Shown here: positions 7,173 to 15,921 of the stretch, in pieces
Numbering within the stretch: position 1 is the first letter of the stretch
How the letters are laid out: each line of letters starts with the position of its first letter
NCBI GenBank assembly: GCA_964604675.1
Contig: CAZSAT010000090.1
Span: 1 to 28,597 of the forward strand
Reading direction: 5' to 3'
DNA length: 28,597 nt
Source of the DNA: CAZSAT01 sp964604675
GTDB lineage: Bacteria; Myxococcota_A; UBA796; CAJQPC01
Program-made: the position numbers and the translations under genes
The notes under the pieces: generated by a model
Told to the model about the DNA's origin: nothing
What the model saw: the letters and a program-made list of their open reading frames with translations, nothing else
Database searches by the model: none

Positions 7173-8542
7173 CCCTGTTGCTGGCGTGCGGTCCGCCTCG
7201 GGGGCCGACGCACCTGGTGGTGGTCGCGCACGACTCCACGCGCTTCGACCACACCAGCCTCGCTGGCTACGAGCGCGACACCACGCCCCACCTGGCCGCG
7301 CTCGCACGCCTGCCGGGCGCGGTCACCTACACCCGCGCCTGGAGCCCGGCGTCGTTCAGCCTGCCCAGCTACGCGAGCCTCTTCACGGGCCGCCATGCCC
7401 ACGAGCACCAGGTGGGCTTCGGCGACAACGAGCTGCCCGACGACGCCACCACGCTGGCCGAGGCCCTGGCCGCGAACGGCTTCCAGACGGCGGGCTTCAC
7501 CGGGGGCGCGCACCTGAAGCGTGTGACCGCCCTGAACCAGGGCTTCGATCTCTGGCACGACGAGGGGGAGCTCGCGCCCATCGCCGGGCAGGTCGACCAG
7601 GCGCTGGAGTGGCTGGACACGCGCGACGACGAGCGTCCGTTCTTCTTGTTCGTGCACGGCTACGACGCCCACCGCCCGTACCGGTCCACGCGGGCGAGCG
7701 CCGACCGCTTCGACCCCGACTACGAAGGGCCGGTCGACCGCCAGCGCGTGCTGGCGCCTCGCAACCTGGCGCGACTCGCCGGGGGCACGGTGTGGCTCGA
7801 GCACAGCGGCATGAACCCGCCGGCCGTGTCGGGCGACGCGCCGGCGTGGCAGGACACCTACGTGCGGCACACGCCCGACGAGCCGCACATCGCGCTCTCG
7901 GAGCGGGACCTCGAGCACATCGTGGCGCACTACGACGCCGCGGTGGCCCATGCCGACGCGCAGCTCGGGCGCTTGATCGACGGCCTGCGCGCCCGCGAGC
8001 TGTTGGACACCACCGCCGTCGTGGTGCTCTCGGACCACGGCGAGGCCCTGGGGGAGCAGGGCTACTTCCGCAACGACCCGGAGGCCGGGGACCGGCTCTT
8101 CCACGTGCCGCTGGTGGTTCGCCTTCCGGGCTCCGACGCGGCGCGGTCCGTGCACAGCATGGTCTCGCTGACGGGCCTGGTGGCGAGCGTGACCGGGTGG
8201 TTCGACGTGGTCGCGCCCGCCGACGCGCGCGGCCGCAGCTTCGCGGCCCAGGAGGCCCAGCCCGCCCCGGCCCTGGCGACCTCGAGTTGCTGCTTCGCGG
8301 TCCGCACCGCCGAGCGGTTGGCGCTGGGGGTTCATCTGCGCACCACGCCCACCGCCTGGTCGTTGTACGACGACGGTGAGGGGCTGGCGCCGCCCGTGCA
8401 GGGATCGGCGACCCTGGCCACGATGCGTGACACGGCCCGTTGGCCCGAGAGCATGAAGGAGGTCGAACACCTGTTCGTGGCCGACCCGGAGCTCCGCGAG
8501 GTGCTGCAGGACGCGGGCTACTGGACCACAGGGGAGCCGTGA
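7160..8542 (+). CDS. Sulfatase-like hydrolase, lipoprotein
   Basis: Alkaline-phosphatase-superfamily enzyme of 460 residues. GTG 7160 is the first start available in this frame and overlaps the upstream stop by 13 nt. The N-terminus MGALTLLLAC gives a nine-residue signal before the lipobox Cys. Metal and active-site blocks are D25-S-T-R28-F-D30-H, the nucleophile region F-S67-L-P-S, H166-GYD169-A-H171, and the terminal metal pair S-D292-H293-GE. The nucleophile position is Ser followed by L-P-S-Y, not Cys-x-P-x-Arg, so the enzyme cannot carry formylglycine made by the usual Cys-type route. The substrate is therefore uncertain (sulfate, phosphate or phosphonate ester). It acts outside the cytoplasm. 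The stop overlaps the next start as TGATG. Confidence 0.85.
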   Translation: MGALTLLLACGPPRGPTHLVVVAHDSTRFDHTSLAGYERDTTPHLAALARLPGAVTYTRAWSPASFSLPSYASLFTGRHAHEHQVGFGDNELPDDATTLAEALAANGFQTAGFTGGAHLKRVTALNQGFDLWHDEGELAPIAGQVDQALEWLDTRDDERPFFLFVHGYDAHRPYRSTRASADRFDPDYEGPVDRQRVLAPRNLARLAGGTVWLEHSGMNPPAVSGDAPAWQDTYVRHTPDEPHIALSERDLEHIVAHYDAAVAHADAQLGRLIDGLRARELLDTTAVVVLSDHGEALGEQGYFRNDPEAGDRLFHVPLVVRLPGSDAARSVHSMVSLTGLVASVTGWFDVVAPADARGRSFAAQEAQPAPALATSSCCFAVRTAERLALGVHLRTTPTAWSLYDDGEGLAPPVQGSATLATMRDTARWPESMKEVEHLFVADPELREVLQDAGYWTTGEP

Positions 8543-10326
8543 TGCTGCTGTGGCTGGCGTGCTTCGGCGTGGACGTCGAGCCAGGCGGGCGGCCTGGAGG
8601 TCCGGTGCCTGACTCGGAGACAGGATCGCCCAACGACTCGCCGAGCGACCGTGCGGTGGACAGCGCGGTCGACACCGCGGTGGGCGGGTGTGGCGCGAGC
8701 GGCAGCCCCGGCACGGCGGTGGCGCCCCTGCTGCCGGCGAGCTCGCTGGAGGGCGCCGCCGAGCCGGCCGAACCCCTCGACGGGCAGGCCTTCGCCGAAC
8801 CGGAGGGCGCGGACGACCCGTTGCACGCCTTCGCGGGGCGGCTGCGCTTCCAGGCCACCACCGAGTCGCGCACGGTGCACGAGGCGGACCCCTGGTTCAC
8901 GCGCGACTACACGCATGCGCCGCTGCCGGCCTTCGACGTCGAGCTGGTCACCTGCGGCCGCGACGTGTTGCCCACCACGCGCGGGCGCGTGCAGGCCGAC
9001 GACCAGGACATCTGGGACCTCTTCGTCGGGCCCGGCCGGACCTGGTCGACTCCGCATGACGCGGGCCTCACGCGCGTGGCGCTGCCCTTCTCGCTGGGCT
9101 TCAAGTGGATCAATTGTGTGTTCAACGGGCTCTTGACCTTCGTGCACGACGGCGCCTCCGTGTCGCAGGTGCGCTGGCAGATCACCCAGGAGACCTGCCA
9201 CCTGCTCAAGCTCGATGCGTGGGGGCAAGCCGAGGCCACGGTGGTGGCGGGTGTGGACGACGCGGTAGAGGCCGCCGCCATCGACGCGTGGCAGGCCGAG
9301 CTGGCCGCCAGACCGGAGGTCCGCAGCTTCGAGCAGCTCGCGGTCGACCACCCCGGTGTGGACCTCGACGCCTTCGACCTCGGTCTCACCCTCGCCGACC
9401 TCTCCGCGCGGGGCCTGTTGGTCGACGACGTGCTCTACCTCGACCGGTGCCGCACGCGGACCGGCGAGGATCCCTTCTGCCAGAACCTCGTGCTTCCCTC
9501 GTTCTCCCTCGCCAAGACGACCTACACGGGCCTCGGGCTGGCGGCCATGGCGCAGGAGTTCGAGCCGGATCCTTACGCACAGACCCTGGGCGGGCTCCTG
9601 GGTGCGGAGGGCACCTGGGCCGAGGTCACGCTCGAGAACGTGATCGACATGGCCACCGGTCACTACCTGTTCGACGACCAGGCCGACGTGGCGGTGCCCG
9701 GCTTCTACGAGAGCCTGGACCTGGCCGGGCGGCTCCAGGCCACCTACGCGTTGCCGCAGCAGGTCGACCCGGGGGAGAAGGTGGTGTACCTGACCCCCAA
9801 CTCCGGGCTCGCGGCCGCGGCCATGGACGCGTACCTGGAGCAGGTCGGTTCACCCGTCACCGACAGCTTCGACTACCTGGTCGACCGGGTGTTGAGGCCC
9901 GCGGGCCTCACCGAGGAGAGCTTCCAGTCCCTGCGCACCTGGGAAGCCGGCGGCGAGAACAACGGCACGGGCTTCGGGGGCTACGGTCTGTGGTTCACCC
10001 CGCACGGCATCGGCGCGCTCGGGGCGTTTCTGCAGCGGGGCGGCGATGGCGTGTTGCATCCGGACCGGCTGGCCGACACGCTGATGCAGACCGCCGACCG
10101 GGGTCCGAGCCTGAGCTACTACGGCTACAGCTACAACAACGCCATGTGGGGCTACCCGGTGGCGGGCTGCAGCGACGTGGTGGCGCCCATCCTCTTTGGT
10201 GTGAGCGGCATCTCGGTGGTGTTGCCGCCCAACGGCACGGTGTACTTCGCGTTCACCGATGCGCAGGAGTACCAGGTTGTGAACGTGTTGGAGCAGACCG
10301 CGGCCATCGCGCCGCACTGCGAGTGA
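8542..10326 (+). CDS. Class C beta-lactamase-like serine hydrolase, lipoprotein
   Basis: ATG 8542 overlaps the stop of the sulfatase gene (TGATG) and has GGGGAG upstream. The 594-residue product begins MLLWLAC, only six residues before the putative lipidated Cys. A Ser/Asp/Gly/Pro-rich spacer with D-S-E-T and D-T-A motifs runs to about residue 50. The catalytic SxxK is S322-L-A-K325 within LPSFSLAKTTYTGLGLAAM, the pattern of 6-aminohexanoate-dimer hydrolase/EstB/penicillin-binding relatives. Downstream, VVYLTPNSGLAAAAM occupies the usual YxN region, but the Asn is not at its canonical place, and HGIGALGAFLQRGG matches the helix that follows in this family. The N-terminal ~300 residues are unfamiliar. 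It is probably an esterase or amidase at the cell surface, the third gene of the lipoprotein operon. Confidence 0.78.
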   Translation: MLLWLACFGVDVEPGGRPGGPVPDSETGSPNDSPSDRAVDSAVDTAVGGCGASGSPGTAVAPLLPASSLEGAAEPAEPLDGQAFAEPEGADDPLHAFAGRLRFQATTESRTVHEADPWFTRDYTHAPLPAFDVELVTCGRDVLPTTRGRVQADDQDIWDLFVGPGRTWSTPHDAGLTRVALPFSLGFKWINCVFNGLLTFVHDGASVSQVRWQITQETCHLLKLDAWGQAEATVVAGVDDAVEAAAIDAWQAELAARPEVRSFEQLAVDHPGVDLDAFDLGLTLADLSARGLLVDDVLYLDRCRTRTGEDPFCQNLVLPSFSLAKTTYTGLGLAAMAQEFEPDPYAQTLGGLLGAEGTWAEVTLENVIDMATGHYLFDDQADVAVPGFYESLDLAGRLQATYALPQQVDPGEKVVYLTPNSGLAAAAMDAYLEQVGSPVTDSFDYLVDRVLRPAGLTEESFQSLRTWEAGGENNGTGFGGYGLWFTPHGIGALGAFLQRGGDGVLHPDRLADTLMQTADRGPSLSYYGYSYNNAMWGYPVAGCSDVVAPILFGVSGISVVLPPNGTVYFAFTDAQEYQVVNVLEQTAAIAPHCE

Positions 10327-10386
10327 GGTCGGGTCGCTGATCCTGCTGATCCTGCGTCAGCGCAGGCGCGCCCGTGCTTCCATGCT

Positions 10387-10421
10387 GGTCAGCCGTCCGG
10401 GGAGCGCGCTCCGAGCTGACC
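10387..10421. terminator. Nested inverted repeats after the lipoprotein operon
   Basis: GGTCAGC (10387-10393) pairs with GCTGACC (10415-10421), and the interval contains the 12-bp palindrome GGAGCGCGCTCC (10401-10412). It stands 60 nt after the serine-hydrolase stop and 55 nt before the next start, so it may be a terminator-like structure or an operator. There is no T-run. The 149-nt gap 10327-10475 also contains a tandem CTGATCCTG pair near 10338 and nothing else recognisable. Confidence 0.4.
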
Positions 10422-10475
10422 GCACCTTGGGCAAGCGCGACGCGGGGGCAGGTTACCGGGCGCACGGAGGTCTGC

Positions 10476-10769
10476 ATGCACACGATCCGCGTCCAGTACA
10501 CCGTCCGCGAGGACTTCATCGCGACCAACGAAGCCAACATCCAGGCGGTGATGGACGAGCTCCGGGCCGCCGGCCACGCCGGTGTGCGCTACAGCGCGTA
10601 CCGCGAAGGCACCACCTTCACGCACCTCGTGGTGATGGACGACCCGAGCCTCGGCGGCGTGGTGCCCGGCCTCGCGGCCTTCCAGCGCTTCCGCGCCGGC
10701 CTGAAGGAGGGCGCCACCAGCCCGCCGAACCAGACCGAGCTCAGCTTCGTCGGCTCGTCGTTCTTCTGA
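10476..10769 (+). CDS. Small ABM-like (dimeric alpha-beta barrel) protein
   Basis: Protein of 97 residues from ATG 10476, with GGAGG 5 nt upstream deciding the start. It has the layout of ferredoxin-like dimeric alpha-beta barrel proteins of the antibiotic-biosynthesis-monooxygenase type. A first strand HTIRVQYTVRED is followed by a helix NEANIQAVMDELRA, then GVRYSAYREGTTFTHLVVMDD and a second helix AAFQRFRAGLKEG. Members act as small cofactor-free monooxygenases or as stress-related proteins. No catalytic residue can be assigned here. It is monocistronic, convergent with the LysR gene 48 nt away, and set apart from the lipoprotein operon by the palindromic region before it. Confidence 0.65.
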   Translation: MHTIRVQYTVREDFIATNEANIQAVMDELRAAGHAGVRYSAYREGTTFTHLVVMDDPSLGGVVPGLAAFQRFRAGLKEGATSPPNQTELSFVGSSFF

Positions 10770-10817
10770 GCCCACCTTCGTGCCCGAGTGGGGCTCTGCG
10801 AGGAGCGCCCGTCGGCA

Positions 10818-11705
10818 TCAGCGTTCCTCGACCGCCTCCAGCAAGGCCTGCACGACCGCTTGCAGCCGCGCGCTCCTGCGGTCGGCGGCGGGGTAGACCG
10901 CGTAGACCGGGATCGTTCCGAGCCCGTAGTCGGTGAGCACCTCGGTCAGGCCTGGCGTGTTCCCGATCATGCGCCGTGTGGTGTAGCCGATGCCGCGACC
11001 GCACACGATCGCGTCGAACACCCCGCGCCCGTCGCTGATCTGGAAGCGCGCCCGCGGCTCCACCACGTGGCGCTCGCCGTCGGGTGCCAGCAGGGTCCAC
11101 GGCAAGGTGCCCGCCGGCGTGAGGAAGGCGACCGTGTCGTGGTCCACCAGGTCGGCCGGGGTCTCGGGGGTGCCGCGTCGCGCGAGGTAGTCGTCGCTCG
11201 CCACCAACACGGGCTGCACCTCGGTCAGCTTCCTCGCCACCAGCGAGCTGTCCTCCAGCGAACCGCCGATCACCACCACGTCCAGTCCGCGCGCCACCGG
11301 GCTGACCGGCACGTCGTGCACCTGGACCTGCACGCGCAGGCCTGGGTGCTCGTCCATCAGGTCGCCGAGCCGGCGCAGGGTCTGAGGCACGGTCAACACG
11401 CTCATCAGGCCGATGCGCACCACCCCCGCGATGCCCTCGGTCTCGCGCTTCACCGCCAGCTCCGCGGACTCCGCCTCGTCGAGCACCCGGCGAGCGCGGG
11501 TGAGCAGCGCCCGCCCGGCCTCGCTCACCGACAGGCTGCGCGTGGTGCGGTCCAGCAGGCGGGTGCCCAGGCGGTCCTCGAGCGACGCCAGGCGACGGCT
11601 CACCGTGTTGGCCGGCAGCTTCAAGGCGCGCGCCGCGCCCGTGAGGCTCCCGGAGTCGACGATCTGCACGAACACGCGCAGCTCTTCGAGGCTCTCGAGC
11701 TTCAT
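10818..11705 (-). CDS. LysR-family transcriptional regulator
   Basis: Protein of 295 residues, the normal LysR length. It starts at ATG 11705, MKLESLEELRVFVQIVDSGS. Residues 1-60 form the winged helix-turn-helix (SLTGAARALKLPANTVSRRL, then LEDRLGTRLLDRTTRSLSVSEAG), and 90-290 the periplasmic-binding-like effector domain starting VVRIGLMSVL. It begins 14 nt after the stop of the DUF455/ATP-grasp gene and is probably the last gene of that minus-strand operon. It may control that operon or the convergent ABM-like gene. The N-terminal KLESLEELRVFVQIVDSGSLTGAARAL resembles the CrgA/AaeR-type subgroup, but no ligand can be proposed. Confidence 0.9.
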   Translation of the reverse strand: MKLESLEELRVFVQIVDSGSLTGAARALKLPANTVSRRLASLEDRLGTRLLDRTTRSLSVSEAGRALLTRARRVLDEAESAELAVKRETEGIAGVVRIGLMSVLTVPQTLRRLGDLMDEHPGLRVQVQVHDVPVSPVARGLDVVVIGGSLEDSSLVARKLTEVQPVLVASDDYLARRGTPETPADLVDHDTVAFLTPAGTLPWTLLAPDGERHVVEPRARFQISDGRGVFDAIVCGRGIGYTTRRMIGNTPGLTEVLTDYGLGTIPVYAVYPAADRRSARLQAVVQALLEAVEER

Positions 11706-11719
11706 GGCGCGAGCATGCC

Positions 11720-13636
11720 TCAGCACGCCTCGTGCGCGCTCGGCAGGAGGTCCTCGACGGCGCGGCCCACGCGGAGCACGCCGAGGAAGCGCCGAGCGGT
11801 CACGGGGTCGTTGAGGATCAGGGCACCGCCCACCAGCTGGGAGCGCTCCAGCTCGAGCGGACAGCGGCTCCGGATCGCCTCCGCGTGGGCCGCCAGGTCG
11901 CGGACGCCCGTGACGATCTCCAGGCGCGCAGGGGTGCCACGCTTGACCCGCGCGGCCAGGGCGTGGGTGTAGTGGCCCATGGTCATGCGGGGGTTGAGCT
12001 CCAGGCCCGGATGCAGCCACAGCCGCCCGCCGCGGCGGTGGACCAGCCCGTCGAGGCCATGGAACGGCAGCTCGGCGCGGAGGGCCTCGAAGGCCGCGAG
12101 GGCTGCGCGGCCACCGTGCAGCAGGCGGTGCACCTCGCCGGGCAGGCCCTGGAGCGCCCAGCCGACCACGCTGCCCCGGTACCGTCCGCGGGCGTCGACC
12201 ACGCTCCGGGCCAGGCGGCCCGGTCGGTCGGCGCGGAAGGTGGCCGAGAGCTCGCAGACCCGCTCGAGCCACGGCTGGACCACCAGCGCGCCGTCGTCGG
12301 ACAGGCGCGCCTCCAGCCACCGCCGATCCGCCGGGCCGACGCCCGCGAGCCAGCGCAGGCCGCGGCCCGACGAGCTCAGCTCCGCCTTGGCGACCACCCG
12401 CCCGTGGGTGCGCAGGAGGTGTTCGACGTCGTCCATCGAGCGAACCACCTCGCCGAGCCAGTCGACCGGTCCCACGAGGTCCGGGTCCAGCGCCGTCCAA
12501 CGCTCCTGGAAGTGGGCGAGGCCGGTCGACCGGCGGTACCAGGTGGCCGCGTGCTCGGACCAGCCCGGCAGGCCGGGCGCCTGGCCGAAGGGCTGGTGGG
12601 CCGCCGCGGGCCGATCGGCGGGCGGGGTGGTGGCGAACTCCGGGAGCTGGAAGCCCGCGCGCTGCAGCGACGCGAGGTGCTCTGCCGAGGGGCGCTCGGG
12701 CACCAGCACCACATCGTCGGCCCCCGCGAGCACGAAGGGCAGGATCGCGAGGTCGCTCCGCAGGTCCTGCACGGGCCCCGAGAGGCGGCGTCCGGCCACC
12801 TCCTCCTCGCAGCCCGGGTTGTAGGTGTGCAGCACCGGCGGGCGGCCCCGGCTGTTCGACCACACCGCGAGCTCGCGGATGAAGCGCGGCTCGAGCCCGC
12901 AGGCTTCCCTCGCGGCGACGCTGTAGGTGGGGCCTCGGGCCCTCGCGGGGCTGATCGGGCCGGCCGTGCGGGCGACGAAGCCGTCCCAGTCGTCCTCCTC
13001 GGGTCCCCGCCAGCGGCGGAACCAGTGCAGCCCGTGGCGCACGTGCCGCACCTCGTCGTCGTAGACCTGCTGCAGCACCGCGGCGGTGTCATGGTCGCCC
13101 ACCGTGCGGTGCGCGTCGAGCCAGAACAGGCTGTGGTCGAGGTTGGCCTGCTCGAAGCCGAGGCTCATGCCCACCACGAAGCTCATGGGGTCGGTGCAGT
13201 GCGCGAGGCAGCTCCAGAAGAAGGGGCTCACCCGGTGCTCGCCGAGGCCGCTTCCCAGGCTGCGCAGCCGCCCCAGGTACAGCCGGAGGTGCTCCTGTTC
13301 GTCGGCCAGCACCCCGGCCAGCCCCAGCCGGAAGGGCCGCGGCGCGCTGGGGAAGCGCAACAGCACCAGGGCCATCAGCTCCATCGCGAGCAGCTCGTGG
13401 TTGGCGAAGCTGTGCAGCACGCGGGCCCGTGCGTCGGGGTGGTCGAGCTCCGCGACCCGCGGGAAGCGGGCCGCCGGTCGCGGGTCGTCGAGCCGCAGCC
13501 CGGCGGTGCGGGCCGGCCACCTGGGCGTGTCGATGGGCGTCCCCGGGCGCTCGTCGGTCAGCGCTTCGGGGGTGTGCAGCTTGGCCGAGACGTCGGCCTC
13601 GAACAGCACCTGCTCGGCGAGGGCCCGCAGCTCCAT
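11720..13636 (-). CDS. DUF455 ferritin-like domain fused to an ATP-grasp ligase domain
   Basis: Protein of 638 residues starting at ATG 13636, overlapping the RND gene stop as ATGA. Residues about 1-225 match DUF455 (COG2833), with a complete diiron ligand pattern: E81 in NHELLAMEL, E113-x-x-H116 in DEQEHLRL, E162 in GFEQANLDH and E195-x-x-H198 in YDDEVRHVRHG. Residues about 250-330 form a linker/pre-ATP domain with VLHTYNPGCEEEV. Residues about 400-580 look like ATP-grasp: K417 before a Ser/Gly loop (SSSGRG), the acidic hinge QPWLERV, and the metal-binding E546-L-N548-P-R550-MTMG. The fusion suggests an oxidase or hydroxylase coupled to ATP-dependent ligation, but substrate and product are unknown. 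No signal peptide is seen, so it is cytoplasmic. Domain identities are by eye. Confidence 0.8.
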   Translation of the reverse strand: MELRALAEQVLFEADVSAKLHTPEALTDERPGTPIDTPRWPARTAGLRLDDPRPAARFPRVAELDHPDARARVLHSFANHELLAMELMALVLLRFPSAPRPFRLGLAGVLADEQEHLRLYLGRLRSLGSGLGEHRVSPFFWSCLAHCTDPMSFVVGMSLGFEQANLDHSLFWLDAHRTVGDHDTAAVLQQVYDDEVRHVRHGLHWFRRWRGPEEDDWDGFVARTAGPISPARARGPTYSVAAREACGLEPRFIRELAVWSNSRGRPPVLHTYNPGCEEEVAGRRLSGPVQDLRSDLAILPFVLAGADDVVLVPERPSAEHLASLQRAGFQLPEFATTPPADRPAAAHQPFGQAPGLPGWSEHAATWYRRSTGLAHFQERWTALDPDLVGPVDWLGEVVRSMDDVEHLLRTHGRVVAKAELSSSGRGLRWLAGVGPADRRWLEARLSDDGALVVQPWLERVCELSATFRADRPGRLARSVVDARGRYRGSVVGWALQGLPGEVHRLLHGGRAALAAFEALRAELPFHGLDGLVHRRGGRLWLHPGLELNPRMTMGHYTHALAARVKRGTPARLEIVTGVRDLAAHAEAIRSRCPLELERSQLVGGALILNDPVTARRFLGVLRVGRAVEDLLPSAHEAC

Positions 13637-15921
13637 CAGCGGCGCCCGAGGCCCATGAGGCTCGCTGCCGCCGGGACCATCGTGATGCTGGCCACGAAGC
13701 AGATCGGCAGGCCCACCAGGAGCACCAGGGTCATGCCCTCCATGCCCGCGTGGTCGGTGAACATCAGGGTGGCGAAGCTGCCGCACGTGGTGAGCGTGGT
13801 GAGGAAGACGGCGCGTCCGACGCTCGCCGTGGCGGCCCCTGGTCCGCCCGCGTGGGCCTCCCGGAGCCGGTGGACCACGTGGATGCCGTCGTCGACGCCG
13901 AGCCCGAGGATGAGCGGCACGGTCAACAGCGTCATCACGTTGAAGCCGTCGGTGACCAGGCAGAGGATCCCGAAGCCGGCCACCGTGCCGCAGAGCACTG
14001 GCAACACGGCGAGCGCCATGAGCTTCGGGCGCCGCAGGTCGACCACCAGCACCGCCAGCACGAAGCCGAGGATGGCCACGAAGACCCACTTCAGCCAGGG
14101 GCGGTCGGCCAGCACCATCGCCTCGATCATGGCGCCGAAGCCCGTGGCCTCGGGCACCAGCGCCTGGGCCGCCAGCCGTTCCTGCTGGGTGATCAGCCCG
14201 TCGAGGCTGGCGTTGGCCGGGTAGGCGTAGACCAGCGGACGCCCGTCGGGCAGCGTGAGCTGCGACGCGAAGATCGGCGGCAGGTCGTCGAGACCGGGGG
14301 GGCCGGCCCGCGCGGCCTTCGAGAGCGCCACCAGCCCCTCCATCGCGCCGTGCAGGCCCGCGAGCCGCTCGCCGGTGGCGAGGAGCGTGAGGTTCTGCAG
14401 GGTGGTGTAGGCCCGCTGCATGTCGGGCACGGCGGCCCGGAGGCGCTCGGCGCGCGCTTCGCGGTCCGAACGCAGCAGGCTGGCCGCCGACCAGGTGCCG
14501 AGGAAGAGCGGCTCGTCGACCAGTCCGGCTTCGACCTCGCGGGCGTGCTCCAGGTCGCGGGTGGGGAGCACCCAGGGGCCGGGGTTGATCTCGAACGCCT
14601 CCTGCACGCGACGCCCGGCGGCCAGGGCGGGCACCTCGCGGTTGAAGACCTTCTCGAGGTTCGTCTCGAAGCGGTACTGGGTGGCGCCCGAGGCCGCGAG
14701 CGCCACGAGCAGGGCGCCCAGGGCGAGGGTGCGCCTGGGCCGAGCCGCTGCAGACGTGGCCACCTTCGTGAGCCAGGGGAGGCGCGGGTCCTTGGGTGGG
14801 GCGGCGCGTCCGCGCTCCAGCAGCACCCAGCTGGCGGGCAGCAGGGTGAGCATCATCGTGAGGCAGAGCGTCAGGCCGATGCCCCCGGACAGGCCGAGGT
14901 GCAGGGTCATCGGGTCGGGCGCTGCGCTCACGATGAAGAAGGCCCCGGCGGTGGTCACCGCGCCGGCCACGACCCCGCGGCCTGTGCCCCGGAAGGTCCG
15001 CCGAAGCGCCTCGTCGAAGCTCGAGCCGGCGGCCTGCTCCTCGGCCATGCGGGTGGTGAGGTGGAGGCCGAAGTCCACGCCCAGCCCGAACACCATCACC
15101 CCGAAGAAGGTCTCGAGCGCGGTGAGCTTCCCGGTCAGCGAGCCGACGATGCCCAGCGTGGCGGCCATCGAGAGCAGCATCGGCACGGCCATCGCCAGCA
15201 GGTGGCGCCAGCGGGGCTCGGCGGTGCGCAGCACGAGCAGCACGAGCACGAGCGAGAGCGGGGTGAGGAGCTGTGCGCGGCCCAGGGTGCGGACCTGGTC
15301 CTGGGCGGCGACGGCGGGGACGCCGGTCAGGCTGCCGACGACCGGGCCCGGGTAGAGCTCCGCGAGCCGCCGCTCGATCTCCGGCACGGGCGAGGTGCCC
15401 ATGGGCATGTCGAGGGGGCGGTGCTCGAGCTGGATGTGCACGAGCCTCATGCCCGCGGGCGGCGCCAGCTCCTGCCGCTTGGCTTCGAGCAGCTGTTCGA
15501 GCCCGCGCACCTCCTCCCAGCGGCTCGGGTCGGCCAGGATCATCCAGGCCTCGAAGAGCTCGTCGTCGACCAGGTAGGGCGCGTGCTCGGCCACCCAGTC
15601 CTCGGGTCCGCGGAGGTAGACCGCCTCCACGCCTTCGACCGCTTCCAGCGTGGCCGCCCGGTCGATGGCCTGCTCGAGCTGCTCCTCGGGGCCCTCCAGC
15701 AACAGCAGCATGCGCCCGCCCACGTTGAGCTGGTCGGACAGGTCGAGGTACCTGGCGACCTCGGGGTGGTCGAGGGGCAGGATGCCGGTGAAGGTGAGGT
15801 CCAGCGGCACCCGCAGCACCAGCAGGGAGGCCGCGAGCGCGGGGAGCACGCACGTCGCCACCACGGTCCACGGTCGTCGCAGGGCCGCGTCGACCAGCCA
15901 GCGGAGCACGGCGTCGAGCAC
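13636..15921 (-). CDS. MMPL/RND-family exporter (HpnN-like)
   Basis: Integral membrane protein of 761 residues in two homologous halves, each with a first transmembrane helix, a large periplasmic domain and a bundle of five helices. The start is GTG 15921; the Shine-Dalgarno sequence is weak. RND/MMPL family signatures are GLGVDFGLHLTTRMAEE in the first half and LGLGVDDGIHVVHRLREA in the second, the Asp residues likely serving in proton relay, and each is followed by the small-residue helix TTAGAFFIVSA or TTLTTCGSFATLMF. Relatives export lipids, hopanoids or lipid-linked products. The next gene overlaps by 4 nt, so the exporter is probably paired with the DUF455/ATP-grasp enzyme. The 69-nt gap to 15991 is the divergent promoter region. 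Confidence 0.9.
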   Translation of the reverse strand: MLDAVLRWLVDAALRRPWTVVATCVLPALAASLLVLRVPLDLTFTGILPLDHPEVARYLDLSDQLNVGGRMLLLLEGPEEQLEQAIDRAATLEAVEGVEAVYLRGPEDWVAEHAPYLVDDELFEAWMILADPSRWEEVRGLEQLLEAKRQELAPPAGMRLVHIQLEHRPLDMPMGTSPVPEIERRLAELYPGPVVGSLTGVPAVAAQDQVRTLGRAQLLTPLSLVLVLLVLRTAEPRWRHLLAMAVPMLLSMAATLGIVGSLTGKLTALETFFGVMVFGLGVDFGLHLTTRMAEEQAAGSSFDEALRRTFRGTGRGVVAGAVTTAGAFFIVSAAPDPMTLHLGLSGGIGLTLCLTMMLTLLPASWVLLERGRAAPPKDPRLPWLTKVATSAAARPRRTLALGALLVALAASGATQYRFETNLEKVFNREVPALAAGRRVQEAFEINPGPWVLPTRDLEHAREVEAGLVDEPLFLGTWSAASLLRSDREARAERLRAAVPDMQRAYTTLQNLTLLATGERLAGLHGAMEGLVALSKAARAGPPGLDDLPPIFASQLTLPDGRPLVYAYPANASLDGLITQQERLAAQALVPEATGFGAMIEAMVLADRPWLKWVFVAILGFVLAVLVVDLRRPKLMALAVLPVLCGTVAGFGILCLVTDGFNVMTLLTVPLILGLGVDDGIHVVHRLREAHAGGPGAATASVGRAVFLTTLTTCGSFATLMFTDHAGMEGMTLVLLVGLPICFVASITMVPAAASLMGLGRR

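Noticed and set aside
4410..7307. A 965-codon minus-strand open frame opposite the MopE/fibrinogen gene
   Set aside because: Same artefact: the antisense of Asp/Gly/Cys repeats reads as repeated VVAVxVxxVxG with no recognisable fold, while the plus strand has clear motifs and a ribosome-binding site.
11706..12863. Minus-strand N-terminal extension of the LysR frame
   Set aside because: Arg/Pro/Ala-rich, and it coincides with the DUF455/ATP-grasp gene in another frame; LysR family length and HTH position require the start at 11705.
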